Origin: CAZALT01 sp964485515
Lineage (GTDB): Bacteria; Actinomycetota; Acidimicrobiia; Acidimicrobiales; Acidimicrobilacustridaceae
Assembly (NCBI GenBank): GCA_964485515.1
Contig: CAZALT010000027.1
Location: forward strand, 1 to 28,546
DNA length: 28,546 bases
Direction: 5' to 3'
Positions within the stretch are counted from its first letter, which is position 1; the number at the start of each line of letters is the position of its first letter. The position numbers and the translations under genes were made by a program. Shown piece after piece: positions 8,687-17,886 of this stretch. The notes beneath the pieces are model-generated. The model was given only the letters and a program-made list of their open reading frames with translations. It was not told the origin of the DNA and searched no databases.

Positions 8687-8692
8687 TAGCAT
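8687..8692 (+). promoter_or_regulatory. Leaderless-type -10 (TAGCAT) of the phasin-like gene
   Basis: TAGCAT ends 6 nt before ATG 8699, with no ribosome site between. It is the likely promoter of the unit phasin-like / tlyA / nadK / recN. Confidence 0.6.
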
Positions 8693-8698
8693 CGGGCG

Positions 8699-9133
8699 AT
8701 GGCACAGAACCCGATCAAGAGCGCGCTGGACGCCAGCAAGACCGCGAGCAAGTCCGCAGTCGATGCCAGCAGGAGCGCGAGCAGGTCCGCGATCGACGCG
8801 AGCAAGGACGCGGCACAGCAGGCGCAGGACCAGATCGAGTCGCTCCTGAAGGACCTCGCTGCGACCGCCGACGCCCAGTCCAACGCCATCCAGGCCGCCC
8901 TCGCCGAATTCCGCGAGCGTGGCAAGGAGAACAGCGACCGCCTGACCGATGCCATCGACAAGCAGATCACGAGCCAGCTCGGCTCGCTCGGGCTCGCGAC
9001 AAAGGCCGACATCGCCCGTCTCGAGCGGAAGATCGCCAAGCTCGAGAAGCCAGCGAAGAAGGCTGCGGCGAAGAAAGCGGCCAGCAAGAAGCCGGCCGCG
9101 AAGAAGGCGTCGACACCCGCCGAACCGTCCTGA
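8699..9133 (+). CDS. Phasin-like helical protein with histone H1-like Lys/Ala tail
   Basis: 144 aa. Residues 9-41 contain an 11-residue repeat (DASKTASKSAV, DASRSASRSAI, DASKDAAQQAQ) typical of an amphipathic 11/3 helix. Residues 42-115 continue as a helical coiled coil. Residues 116-140 are a KKAAAKKAASKKPAAKKA tail resembling histone H1 and the C-terminus of PhaF-type phasins. Such proteins coat polyhydroxyalkanoate granules and can bind DNA. No PHA synthase is in the window, so a nucleoid or membrane-surface role is also possible. A small protein of unknown function sits in this slot before tlyA in mycobacteria. The gene overlaps tlyA by 4 nt (CTGA), indicating translational coupling. Confidence 0.75.
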   Translation: MAQNPIKSALDASKTASKSAVDASRSASRSAIDASKDAAQQAQDQIESLLKDLAATADAQSNAIQAALAEFRERGKENSDRLTDAIDKQITSQLGSLGLATKADIARLERKIAKLEKPAKKAAAKKAASKKPAAKKASTPAEPS

Positions 9134-9972
9134 GCGCGCGTCGACGCCTCGATCGGGAGCTCGTCCGGCGGGGTCTGGCGGCCCACGAGGACGGAGCCGT
9201 GGCGCTGATCGTCGACCGTCGTGTCACGGTCGGGGGTGCACCGGTCGACAAGCCGAACCGGCTCGTGGGAGCAGGCGAGTCGATCGTGGTCCTCGAGCCT
9301 CCGCCGGCGTTCGTCAGTCGCGCCGGCGGCAAGCTGGACGGCGCGCTGCGCGACCTCGGCCTGGACGTGTCCGGGCGACGCGCGCTCGATGCAGGAGCAT
9401 CGACCGGCGGGTTCACCGACTGCCTCTTGCAACGCGGCGCGTCCGAGGTGGTGGCCGTCGACGTCGGCTATGGGCTCCTGCACGAACGGCTCGTGTCGGA
9501 TCCGCGGGTGCGCAACGTCGATCGCACGAACGTCCGCGACCTCGACCTGGTCGACGTCGGAGCTCCGTTCGACCTCGTCACCGCCGACCTCTCGTTCATC
9601 TCGCTGCGACCGCTGGCGCCGACCTTGGTGTCGGCGGCCGGTCCGAACGCCGACCTGCTCGTCCTGGTGAAGCCCCAGTTCGAGGCCACGAAGGCGGAGG
9701 CCGACCGGGTGCGTGGAGTGATTCGAGACCCGGCGATCTGGCAGAGGGTCATCGAGGAGGTGATTGCCGCGTTCTTGTCCGCTGGTGCCAGCATCATGGC
9801 CGTCATGGTTTCGTCGGTCCCGGGCCCTGAGGGCAACATCGAGTTCGTCGCGCACCTGCGCGTCGGCGACTCGGATGGGGTCGACGACGCCGATGGGGGC
9901 GACGCATCCGAACATCTGCGCGACTTGGCCGCCGCCGCGGTCGCCGCGGCCGTCGACCTGCGGGCCACGTGA
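9130..9972 (+). CDS. tlyA: TlyA-type rRNA 2'-O-methyltransferase (apparent CTG start)
   Basis: 280 aa. TlyA methylates 2'-O of cytidines in 16S and 23S rRNA in mycobacteria. An N-terminal S4 RNA-binding domain (about 1-60, RRRLDRELVRRGLA) precedes a Rossmann methyltransferase: SRAGGKL (catalytic Lys), SAM-binding LDAGASTGGFTDCLL, TADLSFISL (Asp), LVKPQFEA (Lys) and GNIEFVAHL (Glu), giving the K-D-K-E set of the FtsJ/TlyA family. No ATG, GTG or TTG lies at the expected start. CTG 9130 overlaps the upstream stop as CTGA and puts the N-terminus where I recall mycobacterial TlyA beginning. The next in-frame GTG (about 9199) would remove much of the S4 domain. Length is close to the usual ~270 aa, with an extra acidic stretch near the C-terminus. 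Confidence 0.92.
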   Translation: MSARRRLDRELVRRGLAAHEDGAVALIVDRRVTVGGAPVDKPNRLVGAGESIVVLEPPPAFVSRAGGKLDGALRDLGLDVSGRRALDAGASTGGFTDCLLQRGASEVVAVDVGYGLLHERLVSDPRVRNVDRTNVRDLDLVDVGAPFDLVTADLSFISLRPLAPTLVSAAGPNADLLVLVKPQFEATKAEADRVRGVIRDPAIWQRVIEEVIAAFLSAGASIMAVMVSSVPGPEGNIEFVAHLRVGDSDGVDDADGGDASEHLRDLAAAAVAAAVDLRAT

Positions 9973-10844
9973 TGGCGAGCATCGGCCTCGTCGTCCACCA
10001 CGAGCGGCCCGAGGCCACCGAGCTCGCCCGCTCCACGGCAGATTGGCTCAGGTCCGCGGGTCACGCCGTCCGACTACCTGCCGCCGACGCGCGCACCGTC
10101 GGACTTGACGAGCTCGGCGTGGAACCCAGCGCCTTCGGTGGCGACCTCGATGTCGCGGTCAGCCTCGGGGGCGACGGAACGATGCTCCGCACGGTCGACC
10201 TCGTCGCGACGAGCGGTGTGCCCGTCCTCGGCGTGAACATCGGCCAGCTCGGCTACCTCACCGACGTCGACCCCGCCGATCTGCGCCGCTCCGTCGACCG
10301 GGTGCTCGCCGGCGACTACCAGGTCGAGGAGCGCATGCTGCTCGCCGTCTCCACGATCCCGGCTCCCGGCGACGACCGAGAACCGGCATCGGTGCGCACC
10401 ATCGTCGGGCTGAACGAGCTGGTCCTCGAGAAGACGCCGAGCGGCCACACGGTGCGCCTCGCCGTCGAGATCGACGATCGCTTCTTCACGACCTATGCCA
10501 CCGACGGGTTGATCGTGGCGACGCCGACCGGGTCGACCGCCTACGCGCTGTCGGTTCGAGGTCCGATCGTGGCGCCGACCCACCGTGCCCTCATCCTCAC
10601 GCCGGTCTCGCCCCACATGTTGTTCGACCGGTCGTTGGTGCTCGAGCCGTCCTCCACCGTGCGGATCACCGTCGACGGACACCGACCCGCCATGCTCCGT
10701 GTCGACGGTCGCCTACTGGGCGAGCTCGAACCGGGCGCGGCGGTTCTGTGTGCGGCCTCCGAGCACGTGGCGCGCCTGGTGGTGTTCGGCGACCGCGACT
10801 TCCACGGCATCCTCAAGGCGAAGTTCAAGCTCGGAGACCGATGA
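9972..10844 (+). CDS. nadK: NAD kinase
   Basis: 290 aa. Phosphorylates NAD to NADP with ATP or polyphosphate in the cytoplasm. Family motifs: SLGGDGTMLR with GGDGT at 66-70, NIGQLGYLTD, a NELVLEK block and DGLIVATPTGSTAY. ATG 9972 overlaps the last base of the tlyA stop (TGATG); GTG one codon earlier (9969) would also work. It follows tlyA and precedes recN, the standard actinobacterial order. The RecN start lies one base after its stop, so the three genes are probably co-translated. Confidence 0.95.
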   Translation: MASIGLVVHHERPEATELARSTADWLRSAGHAVRLPAADARTVGLDELGVEPSAFGGDLDVAVSLGGDGTMLRTVDLVATSGVPVLGVNIGQLGYLTDVDPADLRRSVDRVLAGDYQVEERMLLAVSTIPAPGDDREPASVRTIVGLNELVLEKTPSGHTVRLAVEIDDRFFTTYATDGLIVATPTGSTAYALSVRGPIVAPTHRALILTPVSPHMLFDRSLVLEPSSTVRITVDGHRPAMLRVDGRLLGELEPGAAVLCAASEHVARLVVFGDRDFHGILKAKFKLGDR

Positions 10845-10845
10845 C

Positions 10846-12456
10846 GTGCTGACCGAGCTGGTGGTGACCGATCTCGGGGTCATCGTCGAGGCTTCGCTCG
10901 TCTTGGGGTCGGGCCTGACGGCGGTCACCGGCGAGACCGGTGCGGGTAAGACGCTGGTGGTCGGCGCCATCGACCTGCTGATGGGCGGGCGTGCCGACAC
11001 CGGAATCGTGCGGACCGGCTGCGCCGAGGCGGTGGTCTCCGGTCGGTTCGTGCTCGGAGACGGCAGCGGTGAGGGTGGTGAGGGCGAAGGGCGCGAGGTC
11101 GTCGTGCGCCGCGTGATCCCCGCCCAGGGGCGATCGCGGGCCTACGTCGACGGGCGACCGTCGACTGCGGCGGAGCTCGCAGAGCTGGGACGGTCGCTCG
11201 TCGACCTGCACGGGCAGCATGCCCACCAGTCGCTGCTGCACGCCTCGGTGCAGCGATCTGCCGTCGACCAGTTCGGCGACGTCGACCTGGGTCCGTTGCA
11301 CGAGGCGCGCAAGGCGCTCGCCGCGGTCGACGACGCGCTCGCCGCTCTCGGCGGCGACGAGCGTGCCCGGGCACGCGAGATCGACCTGCTTCGCTTCCAG
11401 GTCGACGAGATCGCCGCGGCGGGTCTCGGTGACCCCGATGAGGACGCCGCGCTCGAAGCCGAGCAGGACCTCCTCGCGGGAGCGACCGAACGACGTGCCG
11501 CGGCCCGCCGAGCCGTTGCCCGCCTCGCCGACGATGACGGCGTGCTCGGGCTGCTCGCCGAGACCACGGCCGAGCTGTCCGACGCGACGGTGCTGGCCGA
11601 GCTCCACGCCCGTCTCGCCGGGGCGGAGGCCGAGCTGGCCGACGTGGCGAGCGAGCTGCGCCAGCTCGTCGACACGCTCGAAGAGGATCCGCAGCGCCTC
11701 GAGCTGGTGACGCAGCGTCGCAAGCTCCTGCACGACCTGCGTCGCAAGTACGGCGAGGACCTCGTGGAGGTGATCGGCTACCACGCGGAGCTGGCCGAAC
11801 GGCTGGCCGAGCTCGAAGACCACGATCAGCGGGCCGCCCAGCTCGAGGAGGAGCGGGAACGCCTTCGTGAATCCGTGGCACACGCGGAGCGCGAGGTCGG
11901 CCGCAGTCGCCGACGGGCGGCGCCGCCACTCGCCGACGCCGTCACCGCGCACCTCCACTCGCTCGGTCTCACCAAGGCATCGTTCGCTGTCGAGGTCGGC
12001 GACGACCCCGGCGACGACGTCGTGTTCCTGTTCACCGCCAACCCCGGCACTGCCCCGGCGCCGCTCACCAAGGTGGCATCGGGCGGTGAGCTGGCGCGGA
12101 CGATGCTGGCTGTGCGCCTCGTGCTGTCAGACGGTCCCGAGACGCTCGTGTTCGACGAAGTCGATGCCGGCATCGGGGGGAGCGCGGCGATCACGGTCGG
12201 CGCTGCTCTGGCCGAGCTGGGCCAGGTCCACCAGGTGCTCGTCGTCACACACCTGGCCCAGGTCGCCGCCGCCGCGGGCCACCACGTCGTGGTCGTCAAA
12301 GACACCGGTGACGACCAGACCACGACCGCCGTACGTCCCGTCGAGGGCGACGAGCGTGTCGTCGAGCTCGCCCGCATGCTGTCGGGCACCCCCGATTCGG
12401 ATGCGGCGAAGGAGCACGCGGCTGAGCTGCTCGACGCTCGAGCGTCGTCCCCGTAG
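10846..12456 (+). CDS. recN: DNA repair protein RecN
   Basis: 536 aa. SMC-like ATPase that acts at DNA double-strand breaks. Walker A GETGAGKT lies at residues 29-36. Long Ala/Glu/Arg-rich coiled coils occupy the middle (about 150-390). The C-terminal ATPase half has the ABC signature ASGGELARTMLA, Walker B TLVFDEVDAGIGG and the conserved VTHLAQVAAAA switch region. GTG 10846, one base after the nadK stop, gives the normal N-terminus (LTELVVTDLGVI). The arm is somewhat shorter than in E. coli RecN (553 aa). It is the last gene of its unit; the mycobacterial pair that usually separates recN from pyrG (Rv1697-Rv1698) is missing here. Confidence 0.95.
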   Translation: MLTELVVTDLGVIVEASLVLGSGLTAVTGETGAGKTLVVGAIDLLMGGRADTGIVRTGCAEAVVSGRFVLGDGSGEGGEGEGREVVVRRVIPAQGRSRAYVDGRPSTAAELAELGRSLVDLHGQHAHQSLLHASVQRSAVDQFGDVDLGPLHEARKALAAVDDALAALGGDERARAREIDLLRFQVDEIAAAGLGDPDEDAALEAEQDLLAGATERRAAARRAVARLADDDGVLGLLAETTAELSDATVLAELHARLAGAEAELADVASELRQLVDTLEEDPQRLELVTQRRKLLHDLRRKYGEDLVEVIGYHAELAERLAELEDHDQRAAQLEEERERLRESVAHAEREVGRSRRRAAPPLADAVTAHLHSLGLTKASFAVEVGDDPGDDVVFLFTANPGTAPAPLTKVASGGELARTMLAVRLVLSDGPETLVFDEVDAGIGGSAAITVGAALAELGQVHQVLVVTHLAQVAAAAGHHVVVVKDTGDDQTTTAVRPVEGDERVVELARMLSGTPDSDAAKEHAAELLDARASSP

Positions 12457-12529
12457 CCCATGTCGGAGCTCCGCGACCTCGACCAGCCGGACCCCACGGT
12501 CGGTGCACCGGTGGTGGTCGAGCGCGCGT

Positions 12530-12569
12530 TAGGGTGCACTTCCGTCGTGGAGTAGGACGGATCAGGAGG
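12530..12569 (+). promoter_or_regulatory. Promoter and ribosome site of pyrG
   Basis: TAGGGT (12530-12535) is a plausible -10, giving a leader of roughly 35 nt. AGGAGG (12564-12569) ends 7 nt before GTG 12577. A 10-bp palindrome CGGTGCACCG (12501-12510) lies upstream, and GGTGCAC recurs at 12533-12539 overlapping the -10. Unlike most promoters in this window, this gene has a leader and a strong Shine-Dalgarno. Confidence 0.5.
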
Positions 12570-12576
12570 CGTTGGA

Positions 12577-14234
<1,658 letters not shown>

Positions 14235-14238
<4 letters not shown>

Positions 14239-14792
14239 CCGAGGGTCCCACCCCCGGGTTCCGGCAGGTCGGCGAGCGCACCGAGTACGCCGGTCACATC
14301 ATCTCGCTGACCATCGGCTCGTTCGTGGGCCCCGACGGCACGGCCTTCGAACGTGAGCTCGTCCGCCATCCGGGCGCGGTTTCGGTCGTGCCCCTCCACG
14401 ACGACCGCACCGTGGTGCTGGTCCGTCAGTATCGAGCCGCGGTCGATGACGAGCTGCTCGAGATCCCCGCCGGCAAACGCGACGTGGCCGACGAGCCGTT
14501 GGAGGTCACCGCGAACCGCGAACTGGCCGAGGAGGTGGGACTGCGGGCCGCGAAGCTGCAGCTGCTCACGACGTTCCACAACTCGATCGGGTTCAGCGAT
14601 GAGCTGTCCCACGTGTTCCTCGGCACCGAGCTGAGCCAGGCAGAGCTCGACCTCCAAGGGATCGAGGAGGAGCACATGCAGATCGTCCGCATCCCCCTCA
14701 CCGAGGCGCTCGACCTCGTCGAGGCGTCGCGGATCACCGACGCCAAGACCGTCCTCGGCCTCCTCACCACCGCTCGACGACTGGGGATCTGA
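14235..14792 (+). CDS. Nudix hydrolase, ADP-ribose pyrophosphatase type
   Basis: 185 aa. The Nudix box fits the consensus Gx5Ex7REUXEEXGU perfectly, from Gly80 to Leu103, preceded by the ADPRase-like RQYRAAVDDELLEIPAG segment. It is likely to hydrolyse ADP-ribose or a related nucleotide sugar to AMP and a sugar phosphate in the cytoplasm. It matches the pyrG-neighbour Nudix gene of mycobacteria (Rv1700). Start TTG 14235 overlaps the pyrG stop (TTGA), indicating coupled translation; no better in-frame start exists. Confidence 0.92.
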
Positions 14793-14836
14793 GTCGTGGC
14801 GGTCCGAGGTCGACCACGGTCGTCGGGCCGAACGCG

Positions 14837-15871
14837 ATGACCGCCGAGCCGCGATCGGACCTCGATCCTCCCGTCGTGCTGTCGATCGAGGCGGAGGACT
14901 TCCTCGTGTGGCTCGGGGCCGAGCGGGGTCGGGCCGCCAACACCCTCGCCGCGTACCGGCGGGACCTGTTGCGCTACCACGCGTGGAACCGGACGAGCGG
15001 TCCCGACGACCTGCGCGCCATCACCGAGGCCGACCTGAGTCGGTACGTGGAGGACCTCCGTGCCGCGGGGCTGGCGCCGTCGAGCATCACCCGTGCGCTG
15101 GTGCCGGTCCGTTCCCTTCATCGGTTCCTGGTCGACGAAGGCATGGCCGACACCGATCCATCTGCCGATATGGAGATGCCCCGCGTCCCCAAGGGCCTGC
15201 CGAAGGCGCTGACCGAGGAGCAGATGACCCGACTGTTCGACCAGGTCCAGGGCGATGAGCCGGCAGCGAGGCGCGATCGGGCCATCCTCGAGGTCCTGTA
15301 CGGCACGGGTCTGCGCATCTCCGAGCTGGCCGGCCTCTCGGTGTCTGACCTCGATCTCGATGCTGGCCTGCTGCGCGCCATGGGCAAGGGGTCCAAGGAA
15401 CGGGTCGTCCCCATCGGCTCGTTCGCCTTGCGGGCTCTGGTCTCGTGGTTGGACGACGGGGGGAGGCGACGCATGGTCCCGGAGCGGTGGGCGTTCCGTG
15501 ACGATGCCGACGCGGTGTTCCTCAACTCCCGTGGGGCACGGCTCTCGCGCCAGGGCGTGTGGGCGGTGGTGCGAAAGTACGGCGATCGAGCCGGACTCGC
15601 GGGTGTGCTCACGCCCCACGTGCTGCGTCACTCCTGTGCCACCCACCTGCTTGACCACGGCGCCGACGTCCGCTCCGTGCAGGAGCTGCTCGGTCACGCA
15701 TCGATCAGCACGACCCAGATCTACACGCTGGTCAGCACCGAGCGCCTCCAGCAGGTGTACCGGGAGGCTCACCCTCGGGCCCGGTCGTCGAACGAGGTCG
15801 CACGGGGTCGGACGGGGGAGGGTCGGCCAGGTCAAGGGGCAGACGGGATACGGTCAAGGCGTGGCACGTGA
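14837..15871 (+). CDS. xerD: Site-specific tyrosine recombinase XerD
   Basis: 344 aa. Resolves chromosome dimers at dif with XerC and FtsK. An N-terminal SAM-like core-binding domain (about 15-105) precedes the catalytic domain with the full active set: Arg160 (GTGLRISEL), Lys184 (MGKGSKER), His261 and Arg264 (HVLRH), His287 (LLGHASI) and nucleophile Tyr296 (TTQIYT). Its place after pyrG-Nudix is the standard actinobacterial xerD location, so it is a housekeeping recombinase and not a phage integrase. Start ATG 14837 has no visible ribosome site. About 28 C-terminal residues extend past the usual end; that DNA also holds the promoter and start of the next gene. No XerC or dif site is seen. 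Confidence 0.93.
   Translation: MTAEPRSDLDPPVVLSIEAEDFLVWLGAERGRAANTLAAYRRDLLRYHAWNRTSGPDDLRAITEADLSRYVEDLRAAGLAPSSITRALVPVRSLHRFLVDEGMADTDPSADMEMPRVPKGLPKALTEEQMTRLFDQVQGDEPAARRDRAILEVLYGTGLRISELAGLSVSDLDLDAGLLRAMGKGSKERVVPIGSFALRALVSWLDDGGRRRMVPERWAFRDDADAVFLNSRGARLSRQGVWAVVRKYGDRAGLAGVLTPHVLRHSCATHLLDHGADVRSVQELLGHASISTTQIYTLVSTERLQQVYREAHPRARSSNEVARGRTGEGRPGQGADGIRSRRGT
15849..15854 (+). promoter_or_regulatory. Leaderless-type -10 (TACGGT) inside the end of xerD
   Basis: TACGGT ends 6 nt before GTG 15861 and lies within xerD coding sequence. No ribosome site is present. It suggests the TraR/DksA-like gene can be transcribed independently of xerD. Confidence 0.5.
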
Positions 15872-16262
15872 AACCGATCTCCCGTCCGACGTCGCGCCCG
15901 ATCGCTCCGACGACGTCGTGATGGACTCCGTCGAGCCGCCGCCCGAGACCGTGCCTGAGCTCCGTGAGGAGCTCGCGCACGAGGCCGAGGTCTTGCAGGC
16001 CCAGATCGACGAGCTCCAGGTCGACGACATCTCGCTCGCGCACGACGCGAACCTCGCCGACCGCGGCCAGGTCGCAGCTGAGCAGGGCGAGAACCTCGTG
16101 CTGGCCGGTGATCTCCGCGAGCAGCTCGACGAGATCGAAGCCGCGCTCGGACGACTCGACCAGGGCACCTACGGCCTGTGCGAGGTGTGCTCCCAGCCCA
16201 TCTCCGACGACCGCCTCGCCGCCATGCCGGCCACCCGGTTCTGCATCGACCACGCCGGCTGA
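15861..16262 (+). CDS. TraR/DksA-family zinc-finger protein
   Basis: 133 aa from GTG 15861. An acidic N-terminus (about 1-30) is followed by a long antiparallel coiled coil (about 30-98) and a C-terminal zinc-finger segment: CEVC (Cys107, Cys110) then 17 residues to CIDH (Cys128, His131). The family signature YGLCEVCSQPI...RLAAMPATRFC is clear. The fourth ligand is His where DksA usually has Cys. DksA-like proteins enter the RNA polymerase secondary channel; many actinobacterial relatives are uncharacterised. The longer open frame upstream is only the shadow of xerD. The HD-domain gene follows 12 bp later, probably co-transcribed. Confidence 0.87.
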   Translation: MARETDLPSDVAPDRSDDVVMDSVEPPPETVPELREELAHEAEVLQAQIDELQVDDISLAHDANLADRGQVAAEQGENLVLAGDLREQLDEIEAALGRLDQGTYGLCEVCSQPISDDRLAAMPATRFCIDHAG

Positions 16263-16274
16263 GCGTCCGACGAC

Positions 16275-16799
16275 GTGGGTTCGACGCTCCACCTCGTGTC
16301 GAGGTTCTTCGGGAGCCTGCGTCCCGGGGGCCCTCCCGAAGATGAGGACGAGTGGGCTGTCGACCAGCTGCTGCCCGGTGAGGTCGAGGTGTGGCGGACG
16401 ATGTGGAACCCCGATCGCCGACACGCGGCCGGTGTCGCTCGGCGGGTCGAGCGAGCACTCGGCGTTGACGCCACACGGCCCGTCCTCGCCGCCGCGCTGC
16501 TCCACGATTCGGGCAAGACCGCGAGCGGCCTGCACACGTACGGGCGCGTGATCGCCACCATCTGCGGGAAGGTCGTGCGCAACGACGAGGACACGCTGCG
16601 CGACTGGTCCCGGGTACGGGGCTTCACCCGCAACGTGGGCCTCTACCTCCGGCACGCCGAGCTCGGTGGTGACATCTTGGAGCTGGCGGGCAGCGACGCC
16701 ATGACGGTGGCCTGGGCCCGTGAGCACCACCTACCCGAGTCGCAGTGGACCGTTCCGGTGGAGATCGGTCGGGTGCTCAAGGACGCCGACGACGACTGA
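16275..16799 (+). CDS. HD-domain protein
   Basis: 174 aa. Contains a metal-dependent phosphohydrolase HD motif, with His50 (DRRHAAGVARRV) as first ligand and His77-Asp78 in LLHDSGK (Lys81 conserved), then a helical region with a possible later ligand in LRHAELGGD. Substrate unknown; HD proteins hydrolyse nucleotides or signalling nucleotides. The N-terminal ~35 residues are variable. Start GTG 16275 lies 12 nt after the TraR/DksA-like stop. The gene ends 14 bp before convergent trpS. Confidence 0.82.
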   Translation: MGSTLHLVSRFFGSLRPGGPPEDEDEWAVDQLLPGEVEVWRTMWNPDRRHAAGVARRVERALGVDATRPVLAAALLHDSGKTASGLHTYGRVIATICGKVVRNDEDTLRDWSRVRGFTRNVGLYLRHAELGGDILELAGSDAMTVAWAREHHLPESQWTVPVEIGRVLKDADDD

Positions 16800-16801
16800 G
16801 G

Positions 16802-16814
16802 GGCGGGCTCCGCC
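16802..16814. terminator. Small hairpin between convergent genes
   Basis: GGCGG-GCT-CCGCC is a 5-bp stem in the 14-bp gap between the HD gene and trpS, touching the trpS stop codon. It is weak and has no T-run, but is the only candidate terminator for this convergent pair. Confidence 0.3.
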
Positions 16815-17797
16815 TACGAGGGCGGCAGGAGGCCCAGCGCGTTGCGGGCCCGGTCGAGCGTTGGTGCCGCGAGCGCCGAGGCTTTGGCTGCGCCGAGGGC
16901 GAGGACTCGTCCGACCTCGTCGGGGTCGTCGTCGAGCGCCCGGTAGCGCAGCTGGATGGGGCGGAGGAACTCCACCACCGCCTCGGCGGTGTCGGCTTTG
17001 AGCGGGCCGTACTGGCTGTAGCGCTCCGCCAGCTCGGCGGGCTCGCCTGCGGTCGTCGCGGCGAGGATCGACAGCAGGTTCGACACACCGGGCTTGGACT
17101 CCGGGTCGTAGCGCACCTCGTTGTCCGTGTCGGTCACGGCGCGTTTGATCTTCTTCGCGACCGCGGCGAGATCCTCGAGCACGAGGATCGTGCCTTGGGG
17201 CGAGTCGGCCGACTTGGACATCTTGTTCGTGGGGGACTGCAGGTCCATGACCCGGGCCCCGACCGCCGGAATCGCGGCCTCGGGTACGACGAACGTGTCG
17301 CCGTAGCGGTGGTTGAAGCGCAGGGCGATGTCACGCGAGAGCTCGAGGTGCTGGCGTTGATCGTCACCCACCGGGACCGAATCGGTGCCGTACAGGAGGA
17401 TGTCGGCCGCCATGAGGACCGGGTAGGTGAACAGGCCGGCGGAGATGAACTCGGCTCCCTCCGACTTGTCCTTGAACTGGGTCATGCGCCGCAGCTCGCC
17501 GACCGACGCGGTGCACTCGAGGATCCACGAGAGCTCGGCGTGCGCCGCCACGTGCGACTGGACGAACAGCGTGGAGACCTCGGGGTCGATGCCGACGGCG
17601 AGCAGGAGCTGGGCCACGCCGCGCGTCCTGGTCCTCAGCTGCACGGGGTCCTGCTGGACCGTGAGGGCATGGAGGTCGACGACGCAGTAGAGCGAGTCGG
17701 CGTCGTGCTGTGCGCTGACCCAATGGCGGAGCGCTCCGAGGAGGTTTCCGAGTTGGACATCACCAGTCGGCTGGATGCCGGAGAACACACGGGTCAT
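16814..17797 (-). CDS. trpS: Tryptophanyl-tRNA synthetase
   Basis: 327 aa, the usual short bacterial TrpRS length. Charges tRNA-Trp. The class I HIGH-equivalent is QLGN (residues 15-18, after FSGIQPTGDV); the first position is Gln instead of the common His or Thr, a variable site in TrpRS. The KMSKS loop is exact at 192-196. The Trp-pocket region GLFTYPVLMAADILLYG is conserved. ATG 17797 is preceded by a leaderless-type -10. It is divergent from scpA; in mycobacteria this position holds a parA-like gene instead. Confidence 0.96.
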   Translation of the reverse strand: MTRVFSGIQPTGDVQLGNLLGALRHWVSAQHDADSLYCVVDLHALTVQQDPVQLRTRTRGVAQLLLAVGIDPEVSTLFVQSHVAAHAELSWILECTASVGELRRMTQFKDKSEGAEFISAGLFTYPVLMAADILLYGTDSVPVGDDQRQHLELSRDIALRFNHRYGDTFVVPEAAIPAVGARVMDLQSPTNKMSKSADSPQGTILVLEDLAAVAKKIKRAVTDTDNEVRYDPESKPGVSNLLSILAATTAGEPAELAERYSQYGPLKADTAEAVVEFLRPIQLRYRALDDDPDEVGRVLALGAAKASALAAPTLDRARNALGLLPPS

Positions 17798-17804
17798 GCC
17801 GTGG

Positions 17805-17810
17805 ATACTA
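17805..17810 (-). promoter_or_regulatory. Leaderless-type -10 (TAGTAT) of trpS
   Basis: On the reverse strand TAGTAT ends 7 nt before ATG 17797 with no ribosome site. No T-box or Trp-codon leader is present, so classical trpS attenuation is unlikely here. Confidence 0.6.
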
Positions 17811-17872
17811 AGAGGTCAGGCCGAAGGCGCCGATACTCGATCGCGTGGCGGGTGGGTGCTCCCACGGCGCTC

Positions 17873-17878
17873 TAAGCT
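17873..17878 (+). promoter_or_regulatory. Leaderless-type -10 (TAAGCT) of scpA
   Basis: TAAGCT ends 8 nt before ATG 17887 with no ribosome site. A dyad GTGGG-TGCT-CCCAC (17852-17865) lies 7 bp upstream of the hexamer and could be an operator. It forms a divergent pair with the trpS promoter. Confidence 0.6.
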
Positions 17879-17886
17879 CGCCACCC

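Noticed and set aside
14837..15871. XerD as a phage or island integrase
   Set aside because: Its position after pyrG-Nudix and its closeness to the Xer pattern fit the housekeeping recombinase; no mobile-element genes are nearby.
17657..17794. TTG-started 46-codon N-terminal extension or other upstream starts for neighbouring genes around trpS
   Set aside because: The TrpRS N-terminus MTRVFSGIQPTG and the adjacent -10 fix the start at 17797.
17798..17886. T-box or Trp-codon leader for trpS
   Set aside because: The spacing from the -10 to the ATG is 7 nt, leaving no room for a leader RNA, and no T-box sequence is visible.
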